The notes beneath the pieces were generated by a model. It was not told the DNA's origin, did no database searches, and saw only the letters and a list, made by a program, of their open reading frames with translations. A stretch of DNA of 64,000 bases, from NCBI RefSeq assembly GCF_004795895.1, contig NZ_CP039250.1, positions 1,674,001 to 1,738,000 on the forward strand, written 5' to 3'. Below are positions 1 through 8,278 of this stretch, one piece after another; the first letter of the stretch is position 1, and each line of letters starts with the position of its first letter. Made by a program: the position numbers and the translations under genes. This DNA comes from Sphingopyxis sp. PAMC25046 (GTDB taxonomy: Bacteria > Pseudomonadota > Alphaproteobacteria > Sphingomonadales > Sphingomonadaceae).

Positions 1-146
1 GTGGCGCCGCGCGCATCCTTGGGAAAGGTAACGGTGCCGTGCTCTGGCGTAAATTCGACCGCCAGATTATGCTGCCAATGTTTGCACAATTGCTGCAGAT
101 ATCTACTCGCGTGGGCGGTCGGGACGTGGGCGGACAGGCTCGTCAT
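1..146 (-). CDS. DUF2218 domain protein, N-terminal part
   Basis: This gene enters the window on the minus strand and runs off the left edge; only its first 48 codons are present. Translation of the minus strand from the ATG at 146 gives a protein with the segment ASRYLQQLCKHWQHN followed by a region reading VEFTPEHGTVTFP, which fits the small DUF2218 family. Its ATG overlaps the TGA of the upstream PadR gene by four bases (ATGA at 143-146), so the two are almost certainly translated as one unit. In related bacteria DUF2218 proteins are often found beside siderophore-interacting ferric reductases; that link to iron is context knowledge and not visible in this fragment. Confidence 0.75.
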   Translation of the reverse strand, partial: MTSLSAHVPTAHASRYLQQLCKHWQHNLAVEFTPEHGTVTFPKDARGA

Positions 147-766
147 GACAGGCGCTCGATCTTCTGCGCCGCCTCGTCGATCAGCGCGACGATCTCGTGC
201 AGCGTGGCTTCTTCGAGGTCGCGGTCGCCCAGCCGGTTCATCAGCACCGCCTTCAGATTGCCCATCGCGCGGCGGACCGAGGCGCTGTCGGTGCGCTGGC
301 GTTCCTCGCCGATTTCGGTCAGGCGTGCGATCAGCCGTTCGGCGAGTGCGGCGTTGGTTTCGATTTCGGCGCGGCCAGCGTCGGTGATCGCGAACAGCTT
401 CTTTGCGCCTTCGCTCTGCTGCGCCTCGATCAGCCCCATGTCGTCGAGCAGGGTGAGGGTGGGATAGATCACGCCGGGGCTCGGCGCATAGGCGCCGCCG
501 GTCAGTTCCTCGATCTGGCGGATCAGGTCATATCCGTGGCGCGGTTCGTCGGCGATCAGCTTGAGCAGCACGAGTCGCAGCTCGCCGCTGTCGAACATGC
601 GCCGCCGTCGTGCGCCGCCATCGTCGTTATACCCGTGGCGCCCGCCAAAGCCGCCACCACCGAACCCGCGCCCGCCGCGGTGCATTCCGTGGCGCATCGC
701 CTGCCGTATCGCGCGGTGCATGGCATGGCGCTCGTCGCACCCGTGCCGGTTCATTCCATGTCGCAT
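143..766 (-). CDS. PadR-family regulator, YqjI-like
   Basis: This is a 207-residue PadR-type winged-helix repressor. The first 45 residues are rich in metal-ligand side chains (His 3, 8, 14, 17, 26, 29 and 44, Cys10 and several Met) and in glycine. The PadR DNA-binding domain follows from about residue 55 (ELRLVLLKLIADEPRHGYDL, then SPGVIYPTLTLLDDMGLI), with a C-terminal helical dimerisation region. The layout resembles E. coli YqjI, a nickel-responsive PadR protein with a metal-binding N-terminal extension that controls a ferric reductase gene. The start at 766 is preferred over an upstream in-frame ATG at 853 because AAGGAG lies just before it and the longer N-terminus is not PadR-like. The stop overlaps the next gene's start (ATGA). 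Metal sensing is inferred, not shown. Confidence 0.85.
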   Translation of the reverse strand: MRHGMNRHGCDERHAMHRAIRQAMRHGMHRGGRGFGGGGFGGRHGYNDDGGARRRRMFDSGELRLVLLKLIADEPRHGYDLIRQIEELTGGAYAPSPGVIYPTLTLLDDMGLIEAQQSEGAKKLFAITDAGRAEIETNAALAERLIARLTEIGEERQRTDSASVRRAMGNLKAVLMNRLGDRDLEEATLHEIVALIDEAAQKIERLS

Positions 767-797
767 CTCAAACTCCTTCGTGCGATTCGATGTGTCT

Positions 798-809
798 AAG
801 ATATATCTT
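798..809. promoter_or_regulatory. Candidate PadR operator palindrome
   Basis: A perfect 12-base palindrome, AAGATATATCTT, sits 32 bases upstream of the PadR start codon in an otherwise GC-rich region and is flanked by TGTC-type sequence on both sides. PadR proteins commonly repress their own promoters through such AT-rich dyads, so this is a likely autoregulatory site. Confidence 0.5.
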
Positions 810-857
810 GTGTCAATTTTGACAAGAGGCCGAATTGTCCGGTGGATCAACAATTGA

Positions 858-1283
858 TCAACGGTTGATGCGGTGCACGGGCGGGGTGAAAGCTCTGCCG
901 GCAGCAGCTTTCAATATTTTGCGGAATGTCGGGCACTCCATATGGCTCGGCGCGCGGCATGCCGCCGCATGGCGAAGCCCGTCGCGCATCGCCGCGAGAC
1001 GGCGGATCGTGCGATTGATGTCGTCGGCCTTCGCCGCAAGCGCGGCACGGTCGATCCTGGGTGCGCCCTCGGGCGTAAACATGCCTGCCATCTCGCCGAG
1101 CGAAAAACCGGCGGCGCGGCCAAGCGCGATCAGCGCGAGCCGGTCGAGAATCGCGGGATCGAACAGGCGCCGCAGCCCGCGCCTGCCGATCGAGGCGATC
1201 AAGCCCTTTTCCTCATAATAGCGTAGCGTTGATGCCGGAACTCCGGAGCGTCGGGCAACTTCGGCAATGTCCAGTGCAGCCAT
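858..1283 (-). CDS. MerR-family regulator with CueR-like Cys pair
   Basis: This 141-residue protein opens with a MerR helix-turn-helix (IAEVARRSGVPASTLRYYEEKG) and continues with the wing and dimerisation helix typical of the family. Near the C-terminus it has CRAPSHMECP, a Cys-x7-Cys-Pro loop with the same cysteine spacing as the metal-binding loop of CueR. The start at 1283 is chosen because the MerR fold begins there; the reading frame stays open upstream but that part lacks family resemblance. It is divergent from the methyltransferase gene and a MerR-type promoter lies between them, so it probably controls that gene. The effector is unknown; similar proteins are widespread in sphingomonads and the Cys pair may not bind metal. 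Confidence 0.85.
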   Translation of the reverse strand: MAALDIAEVARRSGVPASTLRYYEEKGLIASIGRRGLRRLFDPAILDRLALIALGRAAGFSLGEMAGMFTPEGAPRIDRAALAAKADDINRTIRRLAAMRDGLRHAAACRAPSHMECPTFRKILKAAAGRAFTPPVHRINR

Positions 1284-1285
1284 GC

Positions 1286-1316
1286 TTGACCTCAAGTCGA
1301 CTTGAAGTGGCAGAAT
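1286..1316 (+). promoter_or_regulatory. MerR/SoxR-type promoter for the methyltransferase
   Basis: TTGACC (1286-1291) and CAGAAT (1311-1316) form -35 and -10 elements separated by 19 bases, the overlong spacing that MerR-family activators correct by DNA distortion. The spacer holds the dyad CTCAAGTCGACTTGAAG, very close to the SoxR box. It faces the methyltransferase gene at 1354 and starts only three bases from the merR start codon, so one site could regulate both genes. Confidence 0.7.
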
Positions 1317-1353
1317 GGTGTGATCGATTCGCGAAGACAAGGAAAAGATCATC

Positions 1354-2196
1354 ATGACCGACGTGAAAATAGCGCCCATCGACCAGCCGGCGCTCTGGAA
1401 TGGGCCAGCGGGAGAAACATGGGTAGCGAAACAGGAAATGCTCGACGCATTGTTCGCGCCGGTCGCCGATTATCTGGCCGATGCGGTCGGCGAGGCGAGC
1501 CCACACCGCCTTCTCGACATCGGTTGCGGAACCGGGGCGACCGTGCTCGCGGCCGCGCAGCGGCTTGGCGTCGGCGGGGACGTGCTGGGTGTCGACATTT
1601 CAGCCCGGATGATCGCCCGGGCGCGGAAGCGCGCGGCCGCCGAACGACTGCCGGTGCGTTTCGAGGAGGGGGACGCCGAGGAGTATGATTTTCCGACCGA
1701 AGCGTTTGACATGGCGATTTCCCGATTCGGGGTGATGTTTTTTTCGGACAGCGTCGCCGCGTTCGCAAACATCCGCGCGGCTATGGTCCCCAAGGGGGTG
1801 CTTCACGCGGTGGCGTGGCGCAGCGCCCGGGAAAACGACTTTATGACCACTGCCTGGCGTGCGGCGGCCCCGATTCTGCCGGCGATGCCGGCACCCGACC
1901 CGAATGCGCCGGGCCAGTTTGCTTTCGCCAGCAACGAGCGCGTCCTCGGATTTCTGTGGGATGCCGGGTGGTCGGACATCGTGATCGAACCGATCGATTT
2001 TGCTTGCACCCTGCCGACGCCGGCGCTTGCCGACTATGTCGCCAACATGGGGCCGCTCGGGCTGTTTCTGGCGCAGTTCGATCCGGCGGAGCGGGGCTCG
2101 ATCCTTGCCAGAGTGCTACCGGCATTCGATCGCTATATCGATGGCGACACCGTCCATGTACCCATCGCCTGCTGGTCGATCCGTGCGCGCGCGTGA
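1354..2196 (+). CDS. Class I SAM-dependent methyltransferase
   Basis: This 280-residue protein has the Rossmann-fold methyltransferase core: motif I LLDIGCGTG at about residues 53-61, an acidic residue ending strand 2 in VDIS (Asp81), and a post-motif segment FDMAISRFGVMFF. The N-terminal WNGPAGETWV segment and the overall length match the broad family of small-molecule methyltransferases related to UbiE. The substrate cannot be told from sequence. It is transcribed divergently from a MerR regulator and appears to use the 19-base-spacer promoter just upstream, so expression is probably induced by the MerR effector. Confidence 0.85.
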   Translation: MTDVKIAPIDQPALWNGPAGETWVAKQEMLDALFAPVADYLADAVGEASPHRLLDIGCGTGATVLAAAQRLGVGGDVLGVDISARMIARARKRAAAERLPVRFEEGDAEEYDFPTEAFDMAISRFGVMFFSDSVAAFANIRAAMVPKGVLHAVAWRSARENDFMTTAWRAAAPILPAMPAPDPNAPGQFAFASNERVLGFLWDAGWSDIVIEPIDFACTLPTPALADYVANMGPLGLFLAQFDPAERGSILARVLPAFDRYIDGDTVHVPIACWSIRARA

Positions 2197-2503
2197 GCCG
2201 ATGGCAATCCAAGGAAAGCTTGACTCTACACGCGCCGCCGCTATGTGCGCGTTCGTGTTGTCGCGGTCTCGGCCGTGACAGCTCCGTCCGAGACAGTTGG
2301 TGAGGGGAATATGCCCTTCTTAATTTCCAGCCGAGACGGGGACAGTCTTTTATCGGTCGCCCGCCTGCTTGTGCAGGCGCCAGCGGCTTGACCGACCCCA
2401 TCGGACATCGTTGCGTGAAGGACAGGCGGGATACGTCCCGCATGGCTTTTGCGTGTGTTAGCGGCCCGGTTGCCTGCAACCGGGCATGAGTGGAGAAACA
2501 GGC
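2197..2503 (+). promoter_or_regulatory. 5' leader of rplJ-rplL
   Basis: This 307-base stretch has no convincing gene. It contains a 6-bp hairpin with a TACG loop at 2426-2441 and a perfect 8-bp hairpin, CCCGGTTG/CAACCGGG, at 2465-2484 just upstream of the rplJ start. Long structured leaders before rplJ are typical, since the L10-L12 complex binds its own mRNA to repress translation. That this one acts so is inferred from position and structure. Confidence 0.45.
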
Positions 2504-3019
2504 ATGGATCGTGCTGAAAAGGCCGAAGCCGTATCCTCGCTGAACGCTACGCTGTCGAATGCAGCCTCGGTTGTGATTGTTCGCAACCTGGGTCTTACCG
2601 TCGCCCAGTCGACGGTGCTTCGCGAGCAGATGCGGACCGCGGGTGCAAGCTTCAAGGTCACGAAGAACCGCCTGGCCAAGATCGCGCTCGATGGCACCTC
2701 CTACACCGGTATCGGCGATCTGCTGACCGGCCCCACGGCAATCGCCAGCTCGACCGATCCGGTCGCGGCTGCAAAGATCGCGGTGGAATTTGCCAAGACC
2801 AACGACAAGCTTGAAATCGTTGGTGGCGGCATGGGGGATGTGGTCCTCGACGTGGAAGGCGTGAAGGCGCTTGCATCGCTGCCGTCGCTTGACGAACTGC
2901 GTGGCAAGCTTGTCGGCCTGCTCCAGGCTCCGGCCACAAAGGTCGCCCAGATTGCGGCAGCCCCGGCTGGTCAGCTGGCGCGGGTCTTTGGTGCCTATGG
3001 CGCCAAGGAAGCGGCATAA
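2504..3019 (+). CDS. rplJ: 50S ribosomal protein L10
   Basis: L10 anchors the L7/L12 stalk on the large ribosomal subunit and with L12 represses its own operon. The 171-residue product has the L10 signature ([18 protein letters not shown], then [10 protein letters not shown] and an N-G-G-rich mid part) and the C-terminal helix that binds L12 dimers. ATG 2504 is preferred over an in-frame ATG at 2486 because MDRAEKAE is the usual L10 start in alphaproteobacteria and GGAG lies upstream. rplL follows after 56 bases. The usual neighbours rplK-rplA and rpoB-rpoC are not next to it in this window. Confidence 0.97.
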   Translation: MDRAEKAEAVSSLNATLSNAASVVIVRNLGLTVAQSTVLREQMRTAGASFKVTKNRLAKIALDGTSYTGIGDLLTGPTAIASSTDPVAAAKIAVEFAKTNDKLEIVGGGMGDVVLDVEGVKALASLPSLDELRGKLVGLLQAPATKVAQIAAAPAGQLARVFGAYGAKEAA

Positions 3020-3075
3020 ACTTTTACCTACCGTAACAATTCACCGGGCTTTCCCGGTTCTGATGGAGAATGAAA

Positions 3076-3453
<378 letters not shown>

Positions 3454-3507
3454 TTCGGTTCCGCGGGCTCCGGCCGGTTCCCCGGCCGGGCTCCAGCGAA
3501 AAAGAAA

Positions 3508-3536
3508 GGGCGGTGCTGCGAGGCACCGCCCTTTTT
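3508..3536 (+). terminator. Intrinsic terminator of rplJ-rplL
   Basis: A 9-bp GC-rich stem (GGGCGGTGC with GCACCGCCC) and a 6-base loop are followed by TTTTT. It lies 54 bases after the rplL stop and closes the operon before rpoBC would normally appear. Confidence 0.9.
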
Positions 3537-3557
3537 CATTAGGCACAGGCCGGTCCG

Positions 3558-4616
3558 TCAGTTGCGGGCAAAGCCGGGGCGGAGACCGGGGTTGCCGCGG
3601 CCAGGCTCGGGACGACGAACCTCCTGCTGCTGCTCCGACGGGCTTGCCGGACGCTGGGAAATTTCCCAGGCGCTGACGGGCTTGCGCGTCATATCCTGCT
3701 GCTGGGCCAGCGTTTCGTCGTAAGCGGTGCGTTCCTGACGGTCGAGGAAGCGCGCACGCTTGAGACGCTTGCTGAGCGTGGCGAAGGGATTGTCGAGCGT
3801 CGGGCCCGCAAGCGCCATCGCTTCATGGCGACCCATGCTGCCGCTCGGTGCGGCAGCGAAGGCCGGGGTGGTGCGCGGCGCCTCGACACGTTCGCGGGGA
3901 ATATAGGCCGGGGTAATCCACGCTTGCGTCTCGGCGGATTGTGCTTCGGCCATGACCGGCGTCGGGGCGATCGCCGGCTCATCATCATAAGCGCGGTCTG
4001 CAAGCGCTCGCTCGTTGCGGCGGCGGCGAGCAAAGGCGATGCCGGCACCGCCAACGATCAGCAACGCAGCCGCACCGCCAGCGAGTTCCCAAGGAAAATC
4101 ACTGCCGCCGGTGCTGGCAGTTTCGACGGGCGGGGGCGGCGCGACCTCGGCCGCGGGCTCGGCAGCGGTGGTCATCGGTGCGGCGACGGGAGCGATGTCT
4201 TCCACCGGCGGGGTATCCGCGGGAGCGGCTTCGGGGGCCGGTTGCGAAGCTGCCGGAGCGGCCGCAACACGGGCGCGGGGCGCGGCGCGTTCGCTCTTGG
4301 GCTGGACGGGCTCGGCTCGCTCGGCCGCCTTCGGGGCGGGAGCGGCTTCGGCCGGCTCGATTTCCAGCGGCACGCGGATCACCGGCTTCGGCGCCGGCGG
4401 CTGCGCGGCCGGGGGCTGTGCGGTTTGCGGCGCTGCAACCGGGGCCGGGGCGCTCGGTTCGGGCACGGTCGGCGGGGCTTGCGGCGCGGGTGCGGCGACC
4501 GGCGGGGTCATCGTGATCGTCGGCGCTTCCTGCGCGAACGCGGCGGGGGTGGACAGAACCAGAAACGCGGCAATCGCGCTCGTGGCGGGGCGGGAGAGGG
4601 CGATATTCTTCATCAT
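3558..4616 (-). CDS. Pro/Ala-rich membrane-anchored protein, unknown function
   Basis: The product of about 352 residues has an N-terminal signal-like segment (SAIAAFLVLSTPAAFAQ), a long low-complexity stretch rich in Ala, Pro and Glu that reaches roughly residue 170, a single membrane helix (WELAGGAAALLIVGGAGIAF) followed by RRRR, and a cytoplasmic tail with a charged conserved-looking segment near the C-terminus (LSKRLKRARFLDRQERTAYD). The topology suggests a periplasmic spacer anchored by one helix. Two adjacent ATGs (4616 and 4613) are possible starts and neither has a clear Shine-Dalgarno sequence. I do not recognise the family. It is convergent with rplJL. Confidence 0.7.
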   Translation of the reverse strand: MMKNIALSRPATSAIAAFLVLSTPAAFAQEAPTITMTPPVAAPAPQAPPTVPEPSAPAPVAAPQTAQPPAAQPPAPKPVIRVPLEIEPAEAAPAPKAAERAEPVQPKSERAAPRARVAAAPAASQPAPEAAPADTPPVEDIAPVAAPMTTAAEPAAEVAPPPPVETASTGGSDFPWELAGGAAALLIVGGAGIAFARRRRNERALADRAYDDEPAIAPTPVMAEAQSAETQAWITPAYIPRERVEAPRTTPAFAAAPSGSMGRHEAMALAGPTLDNPFATLSKRLKRARFLDRQERTAYDETLAQQQDMTRKPVSAWEISQRPASPSEQQQEVRRPEPGRGNPGLRPGFARN

Positions 4617-4747
4617 AGTGAGGAAGGAACGAGCCACAGGTTGAAAGTGCTGCCCGAAAAGCGGCGCTTCCACGACGAGTCGTTGTTCCGCGACGTCCGA
4701 ACGAAGATTCTCGTTGAGCGGCTGGTCAATTCGACTGCCTTTTCGGG

Positions 4748-6271
4748 TCAGAGGATCGAAACAGGCCGCTTCTCGACCAGCGTCGTGGTGCCGGCCTTGG
4801 AAATCGCGGCGCCGATCAGCGCCAGATCATTTTCGAGTTTCTGGTCGAGCGCTTCGCCGCGAAGCTGAGCCAGTTCGGCCATCAGCGGCATCGAAAGCGA
4901 CAGGCGCAGAGTGCCCGCGATCCGTCCATCATTCATCCGGTGTGTTTTCACGGGCTGGCCGAGGCGGATTTCCCGCCCGAGCCAGCGCCGCGACTGGTGC
5001 GCGATATGGTCGTGCAGTTGCCGGGCCGCTTCGAAGTCACAGCCTGGCCAGCGAGCGGACAGGTCGAGCGTGCGCAAGGTTTCCGTGGCGAGGCACGATA
5101 TGCCTTCCGCGCCGGGCACCTCCGAAAGCTCAAGTCGCCTGACCATGTTCGTGACGTGATGGCTGAACCGCGACGTCACTTCGGTGACGCGGGCGGTCGG
5201 AAGCGCGGCAAACCGCTCGATTTCGACCATCGCGGCCTCGAGGCGCAGGAGCAGACCGAAGTTGCCACCTGCATTGAGCGCGCCGGCGCCTGGCCAGTCT
5301 TCAGGCCATTCAGCGCGGTTGGCGAGGCGACGAAGCCCGAGCGGCAGGGGCATGGCGCGGCTGCGGACGGCGCCCGGAACGAACGCAAAGCCGCTGAACG
5401 GCGGCCCGCCCGCGAACTTCGAGCCGGTCATCAGCACGACGCATCCCAGCGCGAGATACTGGCGTACGACGGGGGCGCTGAGGCGAAGCTGACAGGCGTC
5501 GACCACCACGATCATGTCGTCGCCATGGACTGAGACCAGTCGCTCGACGTCGCCGAGAGCGGGCAGGGTCAGGCCCGATTTGGATCCGTGGACGACGTGG
5601 ATGACCGCGCGGCGGCCGTTCGCGGCGACGCGCTCGACATGGAGCGACAGTTCGGCCGCTATGGCAGCGGACGCACGAGGAAGCCCAGCCCGATCGCGCA
5701 CAGCGACGTCAATCAGTTCGGTTCCGGCAAAGACGGGATCGATCGCAGTATGCGGTACGACCCGCGCTCCGGTCGCCGTTACCTCGGAAAAGAACCGTCC
5801 CGCAGCGCTATGAACGCAACCGCTGCCTACTTCGTCGCGGCCGAGCAGAACCGCCGTAAGCGGACGCCCGTCATGCGCCGCGGCAAGCCCGACATATTCG
5901 AGATCGGTGCCCGATGCCGCAAAGACGATAGCGGTCTCCGCCTCGAGCCCGAAGTAGCCCGCAAGGCCGGCGCGGATCGTAGCCAGCCCTTCCGCGTAAT
6001 CGGATGCCGACATTGGCTGTTCGAGCCCGTCGCGCCACCGGCGCGCCAATGTGGCGAAGGCATGGTCCGAAATACTGCTGATCGTCGACGAGCCGTAAGC
6101 GATCGCGTCGCTCGGCATGGCGGTCGCGTAATATCGGTTGCGGCCATGCGCATCGAGGTGGATGCGACTGTCGCCGCCGCTGACGAGGGCTGACGCGAGG
6201 CGGGCGGTATAGCGGCCGTCCGGGGCTGACGCGGTTCTATCGAAATCGTTGGGGTGCAGAAGCATGGGCAT
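4748..6271 (-). CDS. PLP-dependent fold-type I enzyme, unknown specificity
   Basis: This 507-residue protein has the marks of a class V-like aminotransferase-fold enzyme: a cofactor-phosphate loop AASGT (119-122), an Asp that would bind the pyridine nitrogen in VVVDACQ (Asp258), and a Schiff-base Lys in MTGSKFAGGPPFSG (Lys285). Residues around 150-240 include IHVVHGSKSGL. It fits no aminotransferase, cysteine desulfurase or kynureninase subgroup I can name. It is divergent from an ATP-grasp ligase gene whose start is close by, and the two probably share a control region. No clear Shine-Dalgarno sequence precedes 6271, and a second ATG lies two codons in. The role is unknown; see findings. Confidence 0.8.
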   Translation of the reverse strand: MPMLLHPNDFDRTASAPDGRYTARLASALVSGGDSRIHLDAHGRNRYYATAMPSDAIAYGSSTISSISDHAFATLARRWRDGLEQPMSASDYAEGLATIRAGLAGYFGLEAETAIVFAASGTDLEYVGLAAAHDGRPLTAVLLGRDEVGSGCVHSAAGRFFSEVTATGARVVPHTAIDPVFAGTELIDVAVRDRAGLPRASAAIAAELSLHVERVAANGRRAVIHVVHGSKSGLTLPALGDVERLVSVHGDDMIVVVDACQLRLSAPVVRQYLALGCVVLMTGSKFAGGPPFSGFAFVPGAVRSRAMPLPLGLRRLANRAEWPEDWPGAGALNAGGNFGLLLRLEAAMVEIERFAALPTARVTEVTSRFSHHVTNMVRRLELSEVPGAEGISCLATETLRTLDLSARWPGCDFEAARQLHDHIAHQSRRWLGREIRLGQPVKTHRMNDGRIAGTLRLSLSMPLMAELAQLRGEALDQKLENDLALIGAAISKAGTTTLVEKRPVSIL

Positions 6272-6392
6272 CCGGGGCGAGAGGATTTATTGCGACCTAC
6301 CGGATTCAAATGACAGAGATTTGGCATTTTGCTTTCAATCCGGTCATCAAATGGTCATCGCGGTGAAACCTCGGCGTGGTCGGATCGCCCGC

Positions 6393-7421
6393 ATGCGAAC
6401 GACCGACCTCAAACCCACCCGGCTTCCCGATCGCCTCCGCGACACGCAGCGGCTTCTCTTCGTCGCCAAGCACGCCAAATGGACTGGCGGCCTCCATCCC
6501 GATGACGGCAACCATGCCGTCTATCACCGCGAGACGCGCGAGATACTCGAACGCATCGGCATGCCGCTCGTCGTTGCCGACGGCTATGCCGAGCTTTTTA
6601 CGCGACCCGACGCGGATTTCGTCTTTCCTCTCCTCAATCGCGGCGGTTTCTATAATTCGGAAATGCTGTTGCCGCTGCTCTGCAACAGGCTGAGGCTGCC
6701 CTATGTCGGCGCTTCGCCGATCGTGCGCGGGCTTTCCGACGACAAGCATCTGACAAAGCTGGAGGCGGCCGCGCGCGGCGTTCCGACCGCGCCGTGGTCG
6801 CTCTTCCGCCGCGGTGCGCCGGTCGATGTCGCGCGCTGCCCGCCGGCGCGTCGGTGGGTGATCAAGCCGAACAACAGTTCGGCATCGTGGGGGCTGCGCG
6901 ATGCCTATAGCCGTATCGAACTCGCGCGCGCCGTCGCGGAAATCCATGCGCTGGATCATGATGCGATCGTTGAACCCTTCGTCGAGGGGAGCGACGTCGA
7001 GGTGCCTGTGATCACCTGCAACGGCGACCCCGCGATGCTGCCGATGATGATATTCGAGCAGGCCGACCCGGGCCATTTGCGCACATATCAGGAAAAGCGG
7101 GATCTGGTCGATCGTAGTCAGAAATACAGCCTCAAACTGTTCGATGACCCTGATATCGGCGCCCGGCTCGTCGAATATACGCGAAGGATGGCCGAAATCT
7201 TCCGGCCGTTCGATTACGGCCGCTTCGAGTATCGGGTCGATTTCACGACTGGCGAGATCCGGCTGCTCGAAGTCAATCTGAACTGCAACCTCTGGTCCGA
7301 GAAGGTGTTCGGCAGGGCGGCGGTCGCGGCGGGTTTCACCCAGGCCGATCTGATCGAAACGATCGTGGCCGAAAGCATGATCCGCCAGCTTGTCGGTTTT
7401 GCGCGAAGGGATGCGGCATGA
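6393..7421 (+). CDS. ATP-grasp ligase, unknown substrate
   Basis: The protein of about 342 residues has an ATP-grasp layout similar to D-Ala-D-Ala ligase. It carries an N-terminal pre-ATP-grasp domain (LLFVAKHAKWTGG), a nucleotide-binding lysine segment (RRWVIKPNNSSASWGLRD), an acidic segment AIVEPFVEGSDVEVPV, and a metal-binding end reading IRLLEVNLNCN. Such enzymes join a carboxylate to an amine or thiol through an acyl phosphate. ATG 6393 is preferred; ATGs at 6351 and 6249 are in frame but would add unrelated residues or overlap the divergent PLP gene. Its stop overlaps the next start by four bases, which couples it to the nucleotidyltransferase. The substrate is unknown. Confidence 0.8.
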   Translation: MRTTDLKPTRLPDRLRDTQRLLFVAKHAKWTGGLHPDDGNHAVYHRETREILERIGMPLVVADGYAELFTRPDADFVFPLLNRGGFYNSEMLLPLLCNRLRLPYVGASPIVRGLSDDKHLTKLEAAARGVPTAPWSLFRRGAPVDVARCPPARRWVIKPNNSSASWGLRDAYSRIELARAVAEIHALDHDAIVEPFVEGSDVEVPVITCNGDPAMLPMMIFEQADPGHLRTYQEKRDLVDRSQKYSLKLFDDPDIGARLVEYTRRMAEIFRPFDYGRFEYRVDFTTGEIRLLEVNLNCNLWSEKVFGRAAVAAGFTQADLIETIVAESMIRQLVGFARRDAA

Positions 7422-8278
7422 CCGGGTCGATCCTGATCCTCGCCGGCCGTCGTCCGGGTGCGGTCGACGCGCTTGCCGGGGCGCATGGAGTCGGCGACAA
7501 ATGCCTCGTTCCCGTGGCGGGCCGGCCGATGATCGCGCATGTGCTCGAAAGCGCTGCGGCCACACCGGCCGCGCATATTTTCGTTTCGACACATCATGAC
7601 GGATTGCTCGACGAACTGTCCGATCCGGTGATTCAAAGACTCGGCGAACGACTCGTCGTCTTGCCGGCGGCGGACAATCTGACGGATTCGGTGCTGGCCG
7701 TCGTGGGGGTGGCGCACTTTCCGCTGCTCGTCACGACCGCGGACAATTGCTTGCTCACTCCTGCCACGATCGCGGAAATCAATGTCGAAGCCGCGCGGCT
7801 CGGCGTCGAGGCCGGCGTGGCGCTGGCGCGGCGCGAGGATGTTCTCGCGGTTCATCCCGACGGACAGCGGCGCTTCTATGAATTTTCGGACGTCGCCGTG
7901 TCGAATTGCAACGCCTATTGGATCGGCGACCGCGACGCGCTCAGAGCGGCGGAGGCGTTTCGCGGCGGCGGCCAGTTCGTGAAAAAACCGTTGCGCGTGA
8001 TACAGGCTTTCGGGCTGATCAACTTGTTGCGCTTCCGTTTCGGGCTAGGGCCGATCCATCATATTTTTGCCCGCCTTTCGCGCCGCCTGAAAGTCGATAT
8101 CGCCCCGCTGCTGGTCAGCAACGGGGCGACGGCGATCGACGTCGACAATGAACGGTCGCTCAGGGTGACCGAGGCGCTGATGAAGCGGCCCGATATCGTC
8201 AATCCGCGACCCAGTTCCCGTGAAACCCAGGCGGGATGCGGTGCGGCAAGTGAACGATCGCTTGCGGTGACCCGGTAA
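7418..8278 (+). CDS. MobA-like nucleotidyltransferase
   Basis: This 286-residue protein begins with a sugar-nucleotidyltransferase fold: ILILAGRRPG, then GDKCLVPVAGRPMIAHVLE, with the Lys and the (V/I)PVxGRPM segment typical of NTP transferases, and LLVTTADNCLLT as the metal-binding Asp region. The C-terminal third (FVKKPLRVIQAFGLINLLRF, later GATAIDVDNERSLRV) is less familiar; IDVDN resembles the closing Asp-x-Asp segment of MobA-like cytidylyl and guanylyltransferases. It is translationally coupled to the ATP-grasp gene. Its last 27 codons overlap the convergent carotenoid oxygenase gene by 80 bases. It probably activates a phosphorylated small molecule with a nucleotide; which one is unknown. 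Confidence 0.75.
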   Translation: MTGSILILAGRRPGAVDALAGAHGVGDKCLVPVAGRPMIAHVLESAAATPAAHIFVSTHHDGLLDELSDPVIQRLGERLVVLPAADNLTDSVLAVVGVAHFPLLVTTADNCLLTPATIAEINVEAARLGVEAGVALARREDVLAVHPDGQRRFYEFSDVAVSNCNAYWIGDRDALRAAEAFRGGGQFVKKPLRVIQAFGLINLLRFRFGLGPIHHIFARLSRRLKVDIAPLLVSNGATAIDVDNERSLRVTEALMKRPDIVNPRPSSRETQAGCGAASERSLAVTR

